Positions 1-8,113 of a stretch of 32,970 nucleotides of DNA are shown piece after piece. The DNA comes from Alistipes sp. (GTDB lineage: Bacteria > Bacteroidota > Bacteroidia > Bacteroidales > Rikenellaceae). The position numbers and the translations under genes are program-made. The stretch spans positions 1 to 32,970 of the forward strand of contig JAFWYM010000007.1 in the NCBI GenBank assembly GCA_017517705.1. Direction: 5' to 3'. The first letter of the stretch is position 1; each line of letters opens with the position of its first letter. The notes beneath the pieces were generated by a model. It did no database searches, was not told the origin of the DNA, and saw nothing but the letters and a program-made list of their open reading frames with translations.

Positions 1-603
1 CCACAAGTCGGTATTCTTGCGTATATTCTTCTCGGCAAGCTGCTCGGGAGAGGCGTAGGCTCGGGTGCCACCAAGCACCGAGTTGCTCACAGCCGAGCTC
101 TCACCATCATCGAGTTGCTTCGAGATGCCGAAGTCGGTGATCTTAGGGATGTAACCACTCGCATGGTGCACGATAAGTACATTCTGGGGCTTGAGGTCGC
201 GGTGGATGATCTTATGTGTATGGAGGTAGTCTATACCCAAGAGTATTTGTCGCAAGATATCGTAGCGCTCCTCGAGACTGAGCTGCGTCGTGCGTATAAT
301 AGTCTCGAGGCTGCCCGCCTCGTAGTAGCGCATAACGGCAATATCCTCCTCACCCGAGGTGGTGGGAAAGGTGTAGCAAGCCTCATAGCGTGCCACATTG
401 GGATGGTTCAGCTCCTTAGCCTTCTTCACCTCCTCGCGAAGGCGCAGCTCGGGATTTCGCAGGTCGACCTGCGAAACCTTGAGCGCCACATAGAGGTCGT
501 CAACTTTATCATACGCCTTAAACACCGCGCCAAAGCCTCCCCTGCCGAGCGTATCGGTCATAGGGTTATAGCTATAGCGGCTATAGAACTCTTGTTGGGT
601 CAT
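1..603 (-). CDS. Serine/threonine protein kinase, catalytic domain (partial, 3' end outside window)
   Basis: The minus strand is open from an ATG at 603 to the window edge, giving 201 residues without a stop. It is a Hanks-type Ser/Thr kinase domain, which transfers phosphate from ATP to protein Ser/Thr residues. The glycine-rich loop LGRGGFGAVFKAY is at residues 19-31, the ATP-anchoring lysine in VALK is at 42, the catalytic loop HRDLKPQN at 134-141, the metal-binding DFG at 157-159 and the ASPEQ motif near 184-188. All key residues of an active kinase seen so far are intact. The N-terminus goes straight into the kinase domain with no signal peptide. Any membrane segment or sensor domain would lie downstream, outside the window. 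It is divergent from panC and has its own promoter. Substrates cannot be inferred. Confidence 0.93.
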   Translation of the reverse strand, partial: MTQQEFYSRYSYNPMTDTLGRGGFGAVFKAYDKVDDLYVALKVSQVDLRNPELRLREEVKKAKELNHPNVARYEACYTFPTTSGEEDIAVMRYYEAGSLETIIRTTQLSLEERYDILRQILLGIDYLHTHKIIHRDLKPQNVLIVHHASGYIPKITDFGISKQLDDGESSAVSNSVLGGTRAYASPEQLAEKNIRKNTDLW

Positions 604-629
604 AGTATTAAAGTGGAGTTTTTATTACG

Positions 630-661
630 CAAATATATCATTTTTCTGGCAAATAGCCAAA
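630..661 (-). promoter_or_regulatory. Bacteroidetes-type promoter of the Ser/Thr kinase gene
   Basis: Read on the minus strand there is a TTTG -33 box (658-661), a 20-nt spacer and a perfect TAnnTTTG -7 box (TATATTTG, 630-637). Transcription would begin near 625, leaving a leader of about 20 nt before the kinase ATG at 603. Confidence 0.7.
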
Positions 662-729
662 TAACAACTAAATATTACACCCGAAAAGCCCTTTTCACGG
701 GGCTAAAGGCTATTTTTTAGCATCGTATG

Positions 730-760
730 TTTGCTATCTTCATTTAAGTTTGTAACTTTG
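730..760 (+). promoter_or_regulatory. Bacteroidetes-type promoter of panC-panD
   Basis: A TTTG -33 box (730-733), a 19-nt spacer and a perfect TAnnTTTG -7 box (TAACTTTG, 753-760) lie upstream of the panC ATG at 783. The predicted start near 766 leaves a leader of about 17 nt. The rest of the 179-nt gap between the divergent genes is AT-rich and holds only the kinase promoter and a weak short hairpin. Confidence 0.78.
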
Positions 761-782
761 CGCCAACATTCATAAAGGCATT

Positions 783-1619
783 ATGATAGTAGTAACAACT
801 GTAGCTGACCTAAACGCAGCTTTGGCCAACACCCCAAAAGAGGGCGTAGGCTTCGTGCCCACGATGGGCGCATTGCACGCAGGACACCGTTCACTCGTAG
901 AGCGTGCTCGTAAGGAGAATGACACCGTGGTGGTGAGCGTATTCGTAAACCCCACGCAGTTCAACGATAAGAACGACCTCAAAAACTATCCCCGCACACC
1001 CGAGGCTGACTGCGCCACACTGGAGGCTGCAGGTGCCGACATCGTCTTTATGCCGACGGTGGAGGTGATATACCCCGAGCCCGATACCCGCGTGTTCGAC
1101 TTCGGCCTTGTGGACAAGGTTATGGAGGGTGCCACACGCCCCGGTCACTTCAATGGCGTGGCTCAGGTAGTAAGCCGCCTCTTCGACCTCGTGCGTCCCG
1201 CACGCGCATACTTCGGAGAGAAGGACTTTCAGCAGATTGCCGTGATTAAGGCTATGGTCGAGCAGCTCGCTATCGACATCGATATTGTCGAGTGTGCCAT
1301 AGTCCGCGGTGACGACGGCCTCGCGCTCTCGTCACGCAACGAGCTCCTCACTCCCGAGCACCGCAAGGCTGCACCCCACATCTACGCCACCATCAAGCAG
1401 TGTGCCGAGCGTAGCGCCACGATGAGCCCCGCAGAGCTCACCGAGTGGGTGATTGCGACCATCGACTCTAACCCCTTGCTCAAGACCATCTACTTCGAGG
1501 CTGTCGATGCCCGCACAATGCAGAGGGTCGAGAAGTGGAGCGATGCCGAGCGTATTCAGGGCTGCTGCGCCGTGCAGGCAGGCAACATACGCCTCATAGA
1601 CAACATCAAGATTAAGTAA
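783..1619 (+). CDS. panC: Pantothenate synthetase
   Basis: The 278-residue protein has the usual length for PanC, which condenses pantoate with beta-alanine using ATP to make pantothenate, the precursor of coenzyme A, in the cytoplasm. The family signature [10 protein letters not shown] is at residues 26-35 (most members have E where this has A at the eighth position). It continues with SVFVNPTQF, a [10 protein letters not shown] segment that helps bind pantoate, YFGEKDFQQ, and the KMSKS-like DGLALSSRN. The ATG at 783 is chosen because the first strand (MIVVTT) aligns with the family start and a good promoter ends 22 nt upstream. panD follows after 17 nt, so the two enzymes that supply and use beta-alanine are co-transcribed. 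Confidence 0.97.
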   Translation: MIVVTTVADLNAALANTPKEGVGFVPTMGALHAGHRSLVERARKENDTVVVSVFVNPTQFNDKNDLKNYPRTPEADCATLEAAGADIVFMPTVEVIYPEPDTRVFDFGLVDKVMEGATRPGHFNGVAQVVSRLFDLVRPARAYFGEKDFQQIAVIKAMVEQLAIDIDIVECAIVRGDDGLALSSRNELLTPEHRKAAPHIYATIKQCAERSATMSPAELTEWVIATIDSNPLLKTIYFEAVDARTMQRVEKWSDAERIQGCCAVQAGNIRLIDNIKIK

Positions 1620-1636
1620 CGAAAACGACCCAAACT

Positions 1637-1987
1637 ATGTATATCGAGAGGATGAAATCGAAGATTCACCGCGTGCGCGTCACGGAGGCGAATCTAAACT
1701 ATGTCGGCAGCATCACCATCGACGAGGACTTGATGGATGCCGCAGGTCTTATCGAGGGCGAGAAGGTACAAATCGTCAATAACAACAACGGCGAGCGCAT
1801 CGAGACGTATGTCATACGTGGCGAGCGTGGCAGTGGCTGTATATGTCTAAATGGCGCTGCGGCACGTAAGACCGCCGTGGGCGACATCGTGATAATCATG
1901 GGCTACGGCTTCATGGACTTTGAGGAGGCCAAGACCTTCCAGCCCAAGGTTGTATTCCCCGACGAGCGCACAAACCGCCTGCTGTAA
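1637..1987 (+). CDS. panD: Aspartate 1-decarboxylase (pyruvoyl-dependent) proenzyme
   Basis: The 116-residue protein is PanD, which makes beta-alanine from L-aspartate for PanC. The proenzyme cleaves itself at a Gly-Ser bond to create the pyruvoyl cofactor. Here the YVGSITID motif places that bond at Gly24-Ser25, exactly the family position when the ATG at 1637 is used, which supports this start over the Met at residue 6. The LNGAAAR segment, contributing the conserved Asn near residue 72, is also present. It is the second gene of the panC-panD unit and is followed by a strong hairpin that it shares with the convergent uvrA. Confidence 0.97.
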   Translation: MYIERMKSKIHRVRVTEANLNYVGSITIDEDLMDAAGLIEGEKVQIVNNNNGERIETYVIRGERGSGCICLNGAAARKTAVGDIVIIMGYGFMDFEEAKTFQPKVVFPDERTNRLL

Positions 1988-2000
1988 GGCGATAGACCAT

Positions 2001-2046
2001 GATATAGCAATAGAGCCAACCTCTCGGTTGGCTCTATTGCTATATC
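2001..2046. terminator. Bidirectional hairpin terminator between panD and uvrA
   Basis: A perfect inverted repeat has 20-nt arms at 2001-2020 and 2027-2046. One further C-G pair makes a 21-bp stem with a TCTC loop. It sits between the convergent panD (stop at 1987) and uvrA (stop codon 2040-2042), so the last uvrA codon and stop lie inside the right arm. There is no long T-run on either side, so it may act as a stabilising or roadblock hairpin as well as a terminator. Confidence 0.8.
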
Positions 2047-4856
2047 ATCTTACGCAGATAGTGTCCCGTATAGCTCTCCGCGGTATTCATAATATCCTCA
2101 GGGGTACCCTCAGCGACGATGCGACCACCCTCGCGGCCACCCTCGGGGCCCATATCTATAATCCAGTCGGCGACCTTCACCACATCCAGGTTATGCTCGA
2201 TGACGATAGCCGTATTGCCACAGTCGACAAGGCGGTTGATGACATCCAACAGCTGGCGTATATCCTCGAAATGGAGTCCCGTAGTAGGCTCATCGAGGAT
2301 GTAGAGCGTGCGCCCCGTATCGCGCTTGGCAAGCTCAGCAGCAAGCTTAATACGTTGCGACTCGCCACCCGAGAGCGTCGTACAGGGCTGGCCGAGCGTG
2401 AGGTAACCCAAGCCTACCTCCTGAATGGCACGTAGCTTCTGATATATCGAAGGTATATGCTCGAAAAACTCGACAGCCATATTTATCGTCATATCCAGGA
2501 CGTCGTTGATGCTCTTACCCTTATACTTCACCTCCAGTGTCTCGCGGTTATAGCGGCGACCACCACATGCGCGGCACTTAACATATACGTCGGGGAGGAA
2601 GTTCATCTCGATAGTCTGGTGTCCCGCACCACGACACTCCTCGCAGCGGCCACCCTTCACGTTGAAGGAGAAGCGCCCCGCCTTATAGCCACGAATCTGT
2701 GCATCGGGGGTCTGCTCGAAGAGCTTACGTATATCGGCAAAGACATTGGTATATGTCGCAGGGTTACTACGTGGCGTGCGCCCTATGGGCGACTGGTCGA
2801 CAACCACGAGCTTATCGACATGTTCAACGCCCTCGATAGCCGCATACTTCAGCGGCTGATCCAACGAGCGATACAATAGGCGCGACATAATAGGTCGTAA
2901 CGTGCCATTTATAAGCGACGACTTACCCGAGCCCGAGACACCCGTAACGCACACAAGCTTACCGAGCGGTATGCGCACATCGACACTCTTGAGGTTGTGA
3001 CCCTCGGCACCACGCAACGTGAGCCACTCGCCACTACCCGCCCTGAGAGGCTGTGTGCGCTCAATCTTACGTCTGCCCGTAAGGTAGTCGGCCGTGATAC
3101 TGTCGCTCTTCAATATATCCTCGAACGTACCCGCTGCGACAATCTTACCGCCACGACGTCCCGCCTTGGGGCCCACATCTATGATATAGTCTGCCGCGCG
3201 CATCATATCCTCGTCATGCTCAACGACGATGACCGAGTTGCCCGCATCGCGAAGGTTGCGCAAGCTCTCAATAAGGCGGTGGTTATCCCTCTGGTGTAGT
3301 CCTATGCTCGGCTCATCGAGGATGTAGAGCACGTTGACAAGCTTCGAGCCTATCTGTGTAGCGAGGCGTATACGCTGAGCCTCACCACCCGAGATTGTGC
3401 GCGAGGCACGCGAGAGCGAGAGGTAACCCAAGCCCACATCTACGAGGAAGCCCGTGCGCTCGCGTATCTCCTTGACAATATCGCGCGCGATAGCACGCTC
3501 CTTATCGTTGAGCCACTGCTCAATATTCTCAATCCACTCCCTAAATTCGAGTATCGAGAGCGCCGACACATCGGCGATATTCTTGCCTCCAATCTTAAAG
3601 TGCAACGACTCGGCCTTAAGGCGTGTGCCACCGCACTTAGGACATGTCTGCATGACGAGGAACTGGTCGCGCCACTTCTGACCACGCTTCGACTCCTCGT
3701 CGACATCGCGCATAATCCACTCCGAGAGACCCATCCACTGCGACAATTGATTGCCCCCGAGCGACGAGAACTCCGAGAGGTTGATAGTCATAGGCTCCGA
3801 GTCGCCATACAAGATGGCATTCATACCCTCCTCCGAGATTGTCGATATAGGGTCGTCGAGCGTGAAGTCGTAGCGACGGCCAAGCATCTCCATCATAGCA
3901 AAGAGCATATTGTTGTGATGCTTACCCAGAGGCTCGATGCCGCCATCACGTATCGACATGCTATCGTCAGGGACAATCTTACGCATATCGAATACCGGGC
4001 GCTCGCCGAGACCGTTACACTCGGGACATGCACCCTTAGGCGAGTTGAATGAGAAGGTATGAGGCTCAGGCTCGGCAAAAGCCACGCCCGTAGTGGGACA
4101 CATAAGGTTGCGCGAGTAGTAACGCAGACCCTCCGTAGCGTAGTCGTAGAGCATCATCGTGCCCTTGCCCTGACGCATAGTCTCGGCCATCGATGTGAGC
4201 ATACGCTCGCGATGAGCCTCGCCAATGACGAGCCTATCGATAACCATATCTATGGTGTGAATCTTATACCTATCGAGCTTCATGCCTGCCGAGAACTCGC
4301 GTATCTGGCCATCGATGCGTGCATAGATATATCCCTTGCGCGACATCGTCTCGAAGAGTTCGCGATAGTGACCCTTACGCCCCTTAACTACTGGTGCAAG
4401 GAAGGCTACCCTACGGCCATCGAAGCTTTCAATCATCAGACGGCATATCTCCTCGTCCGTATAGCGCACCATCTGCTCGCCTGTATATGGCGAGTAGGCG
4501 CGCGAAGCACGCGCATACAACAGACGCAGGAAGTCGTTAATCTCCGTAACGGTGCCAACTGTCGAGCGCGGATTCTTGTTCGTCGTCTTCTGCTCAATAG
4601 CTACAACAGGGCTAAGTCCCGTAATATGATCCACATCAGGGCGTTCCATATTGCCGACAAACTGTCGCGCATAGGCCGAGAGGGTCTCCATATATCGGCG
4701 CTGACCCTCGGCATATATCGTATCGAAGGCCAACGACGACTTACCAGAGCCCGAAAGTCCGGTGATGACAACGAGCGAGTCGCGCGGAATGGTCACATCC
4801 ACGTTCTTAAGGTTATGCACCCTCGCACCCGTTACCGTTATCTCCTTCTTAGCCAT
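2040..4856 (-). CDS. uvrA: Excinuclease ABC subunit A
   Basis: The 938-residue protein matches the usual UvrA length. UvrA is the damage-scanning ABC ATPase that loads UvrB in nucleotide excision repair. Two ABC modules are visible: the first Walker [10 protein letters not shown] (residues 33-41) with signature [11 protein letters not shown], and the second GVSGSGKSS (around 640) with [11 protein letters not shown] and [10 protein letters not shown]. The C-terminal zinc finger is intact (CEEC and CRAC pairs). The first zinc module is not a full four-cysteine finger: it has MCPTTG where E. coli-type proteins have CPxC, although the second pair CPEC is kept. I believe this is common in Bacteroidetes. 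It is the last gene of a five-gene unit, starting 3 nt after the TauE stop, and its stop lies inside the terminator hairpin. Confidence 0.98.
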   Translation of the reverse strand: MAKKEITVTGARVHNLKNVDVTIPRDSLVVITGLSGSGKSSLAFDTIYAEGQRRYMETLSAYARQFVGNMERPDVDHITGLSPVVAIEQKTTNKNPRSTVGTVTEINDFLRLLYARASRAYSPYTGEQMVRYTDEEICRLMIESFDGRRVAFLAPVVKGRKGHYRELFETMSRKGYIYARIDGQIREFSAGMKLDRYKIHTIDMVIDRLVIGEAHRERMLTSMAETMRQGKGTMMLYDYATEGLRYYSRNLMCPTTGVAFAEPEPHTFSFNSPKGACPECNGLGERPVFDMRKIVPDDSMSIRDGGIEPLGKHHNNMLFAMMEMLGRRYDFTLDDPISTISEEGMNAILYGDSEPMTINLSEFSSLGGNQLSQWMGLSEWIMRDVDEESKRGQKWRDQFLVMQTCPKCGGTRLKAESLHFKIGGKNIADVSALSILEFREWIENIEQWLNDKERAIARDIVKEIRERTGFLVDVGLGYLSLSRASRTISGGEAQRIRLATQIGSKLVNVLYILDEPSIGLHQRDNHRLIESLRNLRDAGNSVIVVEHDEDMMRAADYIIDVGPKAGRRGGKIVAAGTFEDILKSDSITADYLTGRRKIERTQPLRAGSGEWLTLRGAEGHNLKSVDVRIPLGKLVCVTGVSGSGKSSLINGTLRPIMSRLLYRSLDQPLKYAAIEGVEHVDKLVVVDQSPIGRTPRSNPATYTNVFADIRKLFEQTPDAQIRGYKAGRFSFNVKGGRCEECRGAGHQTIEMNFLPDVYVKCRACGGRRYNRETLEVKYKGKSINDVLDMTINMAVEFFEHIPSIYQKLRAIQEVGLGYLTLGQPCTTLSGGESQRIKLAAELAKRDTGRTLYILDEPTTGLHFEDIRQLLDVINRLVDCGNTAIVIEHNLDVVKVADWIIDMGPEGGREGGRIVAEGTPEDIMNTAESYTGHYLRKMI

Positions 4857-4859
4857 CCG

Positions 4860-5654
4860 TTAGAGCATATTCGAGAGCATCGTCTGAAGCGATATCCACC
4901 CCATAAGGTCGATGAACGACACCACAATGATTGCCAGCGTAAACCACTTAACAAACTTCACGCCCCAGCTCACAGCCCAATGTGAGGCAAGCACCGCACC
5001 AAGGATGTTGCCCGCGCCGTGCAACAAACCCGCGGTATAGTCCACCTGGCCATTATACATAAAGACAGCCAAGGCAAAGGGCATAGATATAAATATAACG
5101 CACCCCTTAAGGACATTGGCCGTGACGATATCGAGATTCATCGTCCATATAGTCACCGCGAGAATCAAGAAGCCAAGGCCGATATAAATGTAGCCACTAT
5201 AGAATCCCACAAAGAAGAATAAGAGGTAGTGCCACCAACGTATTATGAGTTTGTGGCCCTCACGCTTAGGCTCCTTATTTCTATCCAAAATGAGATATAT
5301 GAGGATGATAAAGAGAACGACACTCAAGCATATCTTAAACGTCGTCTCGCTGACATCTATCGCAAAGAGCGAGCCGGCTATGGTACCAAGAATCGTAGGG
5401 ATGCCCAGAAGCAGGCTGTTCTTTATGTCAAGCATATTTTTACGCATAAAGGCAATTGTTGCCGAAAGGTTCTGCATAACCACAGCAATACGATTTGTGC
5501 CATTGGCCACAGCCACAGGCATACCCATAGCCATGAACAACGCCATCGTTATCACCGAGCCACCGCCACCAAGCGTATTGATGATGCCCACAATGATGCC
5601 CGAAATGAGCAATAGTAACACCTCGTTATAACCTAAATCCTGAAACCACTCCAT
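4860..5654 (-). CDS. Sulfite exporter TauE/SafE-family permease
   Basis: The 264-residue protein is a polytopic inner-membrane protein of the TauE/SafE (DUF81) family. Some members export sulfite or sulfonate-derived anions, but many have unknown substrates. About seven to eight hydrophobic segments are visible. The first carries the family pattern [19 protein letters not shown] (residues 19-37), followed by [10 protein letters not shown]-like residues ([11 protein letters not shown]), and the second half repeats this arrangement ([12 protein letters not shown]). The gene is embedded between the nitrilase (13 nt upstream) and uvrA (3 nt downstream), so it is almost certainly co-transcribed. 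Neither neighbour indicates a substrate. Confidence 0.88.
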   Translation of the reverse strand: MEWFQDLGYNEVLLLLISGIIVGIINTLGGGGSVITMALFMAMGMPVAVANGTNRIAVVMQNLSATIAFMRKNMLDIKNSLLLGIPTILGTIAGSLFAIDVSETTFKICLSVVLFIILIYLILDRNKEPKREGHKLIIRWWHYLLFFFVGFYSGYIYIGLGFLILAVTIWTMNLDIVTANVLKGCVIFISMPFALAVFMYNGQVDYTAGLLHGAGNILGAVLASHWAVSWGVKFVKWFTLAIIVVSFIDLMGWISLQTMLSNML

Positions 5655-5667
5655 AATATATCTCCAT

Positions 5668-6420
5668 CTATTTAATTACAAAACTATCTGCATCGGCCAA
5701 CACGTTGAAGCGCACACGGAACGCAGCCAGCGCATCCATATCGAGCTCCACGACCTCGACAGCCTCGCCCTCAGCAAGGTCTGCCATCGTGCGGCCATAG
5801 GCATCCACCACAGCCGAATCACCGGCATACTCCAATCCCGGCTCCGAGCCTATGCGGTTTACACCGATGACGTATGCCTGATTCTCGATAGCACGCGCCC
5901 TCAGCAACGTGCGCCACACCTCCCTGCGAGGCTTAGGCCATAGCGCCGAGTAGATTATGGCATCGTAGTCGCCACGCTGACGACTCCACACCGGAAAGCG
6001 CAGGTCGTAGCACACCTCCAAGAGATACCTCACGCCACGCCACTCCACAACCCTACGCTCAGTGCCATGCACGAAGTTATCCGCCTCGTCACCAATAAAG
6101 AGGTGGCGCTTATCGTACCATGCAACATCGCCCGTGGGCTTCACGAAGTACATACGATTATGGTAGCCATCTGTCTCCTTCACAACCACAGAGCCTACAA
6201 TGGCGGCATCCAAGCGCTCGGCCATCGTCACCATCCACCTTAGCGTCGCGCCATCATCAGCAACATCCGCCGGCGTGGTGACAAAGCCCGTCTGAAACAT
6301 CTCAGAGAGGACAACGACATCCACACGAAGGCCCTCAAACATTCGCTCCAATGCTCGAAGGTTACCCTCCACATCTCTCCACGCTATATCGCGCTGAACT
6401 ATCGCTACCCTACTTTTCAT
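5668..6420 (-). CDS. Nitrilase-superfamily omega-amidase (YafV/Nit2-like)
   Basis: The 250-residue protein belongs to the carbon-nitrogen hydrolase superfamily. The catalytic triad is complete: Glu in SEMFQTGF (about residue 40), Lys in YDKRHLF (about 104) and Cys in VCYDLRFPVW (about 136). The SEMFQTGF and CYDLRFP contexts match the YafV/Nit2 omega-amidase branch, which hydrolyses alpha-ketoglutaramate or alpha-ketosuccinamate left by glutamine or asparagine transaminases, often tied to methionine salvage. The substrate is inferred from the family only. The start is 3 nt after the methyltransferase stop, so translation is probably coupled. Confidence 0.88.
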   Translation of the reverse strand: MKSRVAIVQRDIAWRDVEGNLRALERMFEGLRVDVVVLSEMFQTGFVTTPADVADDGATLRWMVTMAERLDAAIVGSVVVKETDGYHNRMYFVKPTGDVAWYDKRHLFIGDEADNFVHGTERRVVEWRGVRYLLEVCYDLRFPVWSRQRGDYDAIIYSALWPKPRREVWRTLLRARAIENQAYVIGVNRIGSEPGLEYAGDSAVVDAYGRTMADLAEGEAVEVVELDMDALAAFRVRFNVLADADSFVIK

Positions 6421-6423
6421 CCC

Positions 6424-7182
6424 TTATTTCGTTGCCACATAGAAGAGATCAAAGCACTTATCGTTGACCTCCGTAATACTATAATCCTCCATCTGTATTG
6501 TCTCCGTGAGCGTTCTATTCGCCCTATGCAGTCGACGACGATTCAGACGATTCATAACATCGTATGGCAGCTGCAGCAACCATCGCGGCAACCACCACTG
6601 CATACGCAACACATCGAAGCGCATGATGCGATGCACCGAAGCACGATTCTTCTCGTAATACTCCCACACACGCTCGTTGCCCGCAACACCGAGCCTACGC
6701 ACATCAGTAAATGCCGAGAATAACTTGTCGAACTCCTCGGCCGTATACTCCCTCACATGCCAAGGGTTACGCGTAAGAGACATAGGTTTATTCGGTGTAC
6801 TAACAATGAATTTACCACCCTTACGTAGCACTCTCAGTACCTCGGCAACAAAGGCCCTATCGCGTTTGATATGCTCTATCACCTGAAACGACACCACGCA
6901 GTCGAACGACTCATCATCGAACGGTAGTGGTGGCACCTTAGCCTCGCGAAATTCCACATTCGAGGGCATCGTACCGAGCTCATCAGAGCGAGTCTTATCG
7001 ATAGTGGTAAAGTACTCTGCATGCGGAGCAATGATGTCGACGCCATAGCCCGTGCCCGTACCTATCTCCAGAACACGACCCGAGACGCGCGTTGCCGCCT
7101 CGACATACGCCAATCGCGAGCGCTGAAACACGAAGTTGTCCGACACCTCGCGCGATACCCTCTCCGCCGTCCTTACCGCCAT
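6424..7182 (-). CDS. Class I SAM-dependent methyltransferase
   Basis: The 252-residue cytoplasmic protein has a Rossmann-type methyltransferase core. Motif I is VLEIGTGTGYG (about residues 37-47). It is followed by an acidic motif II strand (FTTIDK), the post-I segment PFDDESFDCVVSFQVIEHI typical of UbiE/Methyltransf_11 proteins, and VLRVLRKGGKFIVSTPNK. The C-terminal 100 residues are rich in Arg and Trp (MQWWLPRWLLQL) and could contact a lipid or membrane surface. The substrate is unknown. It starts 2 nt after the cvfB-like stop and is followed by the nitrilase, within the uvrA-containing unit. Confidence 0.85.
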   Translation of the reverse strand: MAVRTAERVSREVSDNFVFQRSRLAYVEAATRVSGRVLEIGTGTGYGVDIIAPHAEYFTTIDKTRSDELGTMPSNVEFREAKVPPLPFDDESFDCVVSFQVIEHIKRDRAFVAEVLRVLRKGGKFIVSTPNKPMSLTRNPWHVREYTAEEFDKLFSAFTDVRRLGVAGNERVWEYYEKNRASVHRIMRFDVLRMQWWLPRWLLQLPYDVMNRLNRRRLHRANRTLTETIQMEDYSITEVNDKCFDLFYVATK

Positions 7183-7184
7183 AA

Positions 7185-8024
7185 CTAACGCTTAATAGAC
7201 TCAATGCCCGTCTCGGTCTGTCGCACCTTACCCTGCTTGAGCAACATGCCGAGCGCACGCTTAAACACCTTCTTGCTCATACCCGTAATGCAGGCGACAT
7301 CCTGCGGATCGCTATGGTCGTTGACAGCAAGTACACCGCCACCATCCTTGAGCATCTTCTCCAACTTAACCACCGAGCTCTCCACCTCAGCCAAGCCCTG
7401 CTGCTGAAGGCTCACATCGATACGCATATCCTCCGTTATCTTACGTACCCAGCCACGGCATCTATCACCCACACGTATCGGGCGGAAGAGCTGATTCTTG
7501 TATATCATACCCCAGTGGCGATTGTCGATAACCACGCGGTAGCCTATAGGTGTCTCGAACGCCACCAACACATCAACCTCGTCACCAACAGAGACAACCA
7601 ACGGATCCTCGTTATAGATAAAGGGTTTTATCTTATTGGTGGCCACACAGCGTCCCGTACGATCGTCGACATACATATATACCACCGTGAGCTGCCCCGC
7701 GATAACACCACCCTGCTGATTGCGATTCGGCAGGAAGAGGTGCTTGCCCGAGAGCCCCCAGTCGAGGAAGGCTCCGTGGATGCTCTTATCCACAACCTTC
7801 AGCGCGGCAACCTCGCCAACCTTGATGAGCGGCTTCTCTGTCGATGCCACAAGTCGATCTTCAGAGTCGTGGTAGACAAAAACCTCCACCTCGTCACCCT
7901 CCTTCATATCGAGCTTCGTGAATCGATTCGGTAGCAACACCTCTACGCCTTCATCGTCCTTAAGATAAAGACCATAGTCCGAGATGCGTGCCACCGTAAG
8001 CCTCTGTATTTCGCCTGTTCTCAT
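7185..8024 (-). CDS. CvfB-like S1 RNA-binding protein with C-terminal winged helix
   Basis: The 279-residue protein has the length and layout of the CvfB/YitL family: tandem S1-like OB domains (residues 1-65, 70-135 and 145-215 approximately) followed by a winged-helix segment near 225-279. In Staphylococcus aureus, CvfB affects virulence-gene expression, and the family binds RNA. Visible family features are LYLKDDEGVEVLLPNRF in domain 1, GAFLDWGLSGKHLFLPNR in domain 2 and TGMSKKVFKRALGMLLKQGK in the winged helix. It is the first gene of the unit ending with uvrA, and is divergent from uvrC. Function in Bacteroidetes is inferred only. Confidence 0.9.
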   Translation of the reverse strand: MRTGEIQRLTVARISDYGLYLKDDEGVEVLLPNRFTKLDMKEGDEVEVFVYHDSEDRLVASTEKPLIKVGEVAALKVVDKSIHGAFLDWGLSGKHLFLPNRNQQGGVIAGQLTVVYMYVDDRTGRCVATNKIKPFIYNEDPLVVSVGDEVDVLVAFETPIGYRVVIDNRHWGMIYKNQLFRPIRVGDRCRGWVRKITEDMRIDVSLQQQGLAEVESSVVKLEKMLKDGGGVLAVNDHSDPQDVACITGMSKKVFKRALGMLLKQGKVRQTETGIESIKR

Positions 8025-8048
8025 AATTCATTAATATTTATAAGTGTG

Positions 8049-8056
8049 TAAAGATA
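8049..8056 (-). promoter_or_regulatory. Possible -7 box for the cvfB-uvrA unit
   Basis: Read on the minus strand, TATCTTTA matches the TAnnTTTG consensus at all but the last base. The spacing to the ATG at 8024 gives a leader of about 20 nt, like other genes in this window. No clear TTTG -33 box is present, so this is tentative. Confidence 0.35.
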
Positions 8057-8099
8057 GTCAAAAATTATTAAAGAATGAAGCGTATATCATATTTTTTCG

Positions 8100-8107
8100 T
8101 ATATTTG
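8100..8107 (+). promoter_or_regulatory. -7 promoter box directly upstream of uvrC
   Basis: TATATTTG is a perfect TAnnTTTG box that ends only 6 nt before the uvrC ATG at 8114. No TTTG -33 box is visible at the expected distance. If used, transcription would start at or within about 2 nt of the ATG. Confidence 0.5.
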
Positions 8108-8113
8108 CAAGAA

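Noticed and set aside
684-712. Short AGCCC/GGGCT hairpin between kinase and panC
   Set aside because: Only a 5-bp stem with a large loop between divergent genes, so no terminator role is expected.
4059-4985. 308-residue plus-strand ORF over uvrA and the TauE gene
   Set aside because: It is antisense to two well-supported genes, rich in Arg and His and without any family motif, as expected of a shadow frame.
8075-8113. Upstream start of uvrC
   Set aside because: The added residues are not family-like and cover the -7 box.
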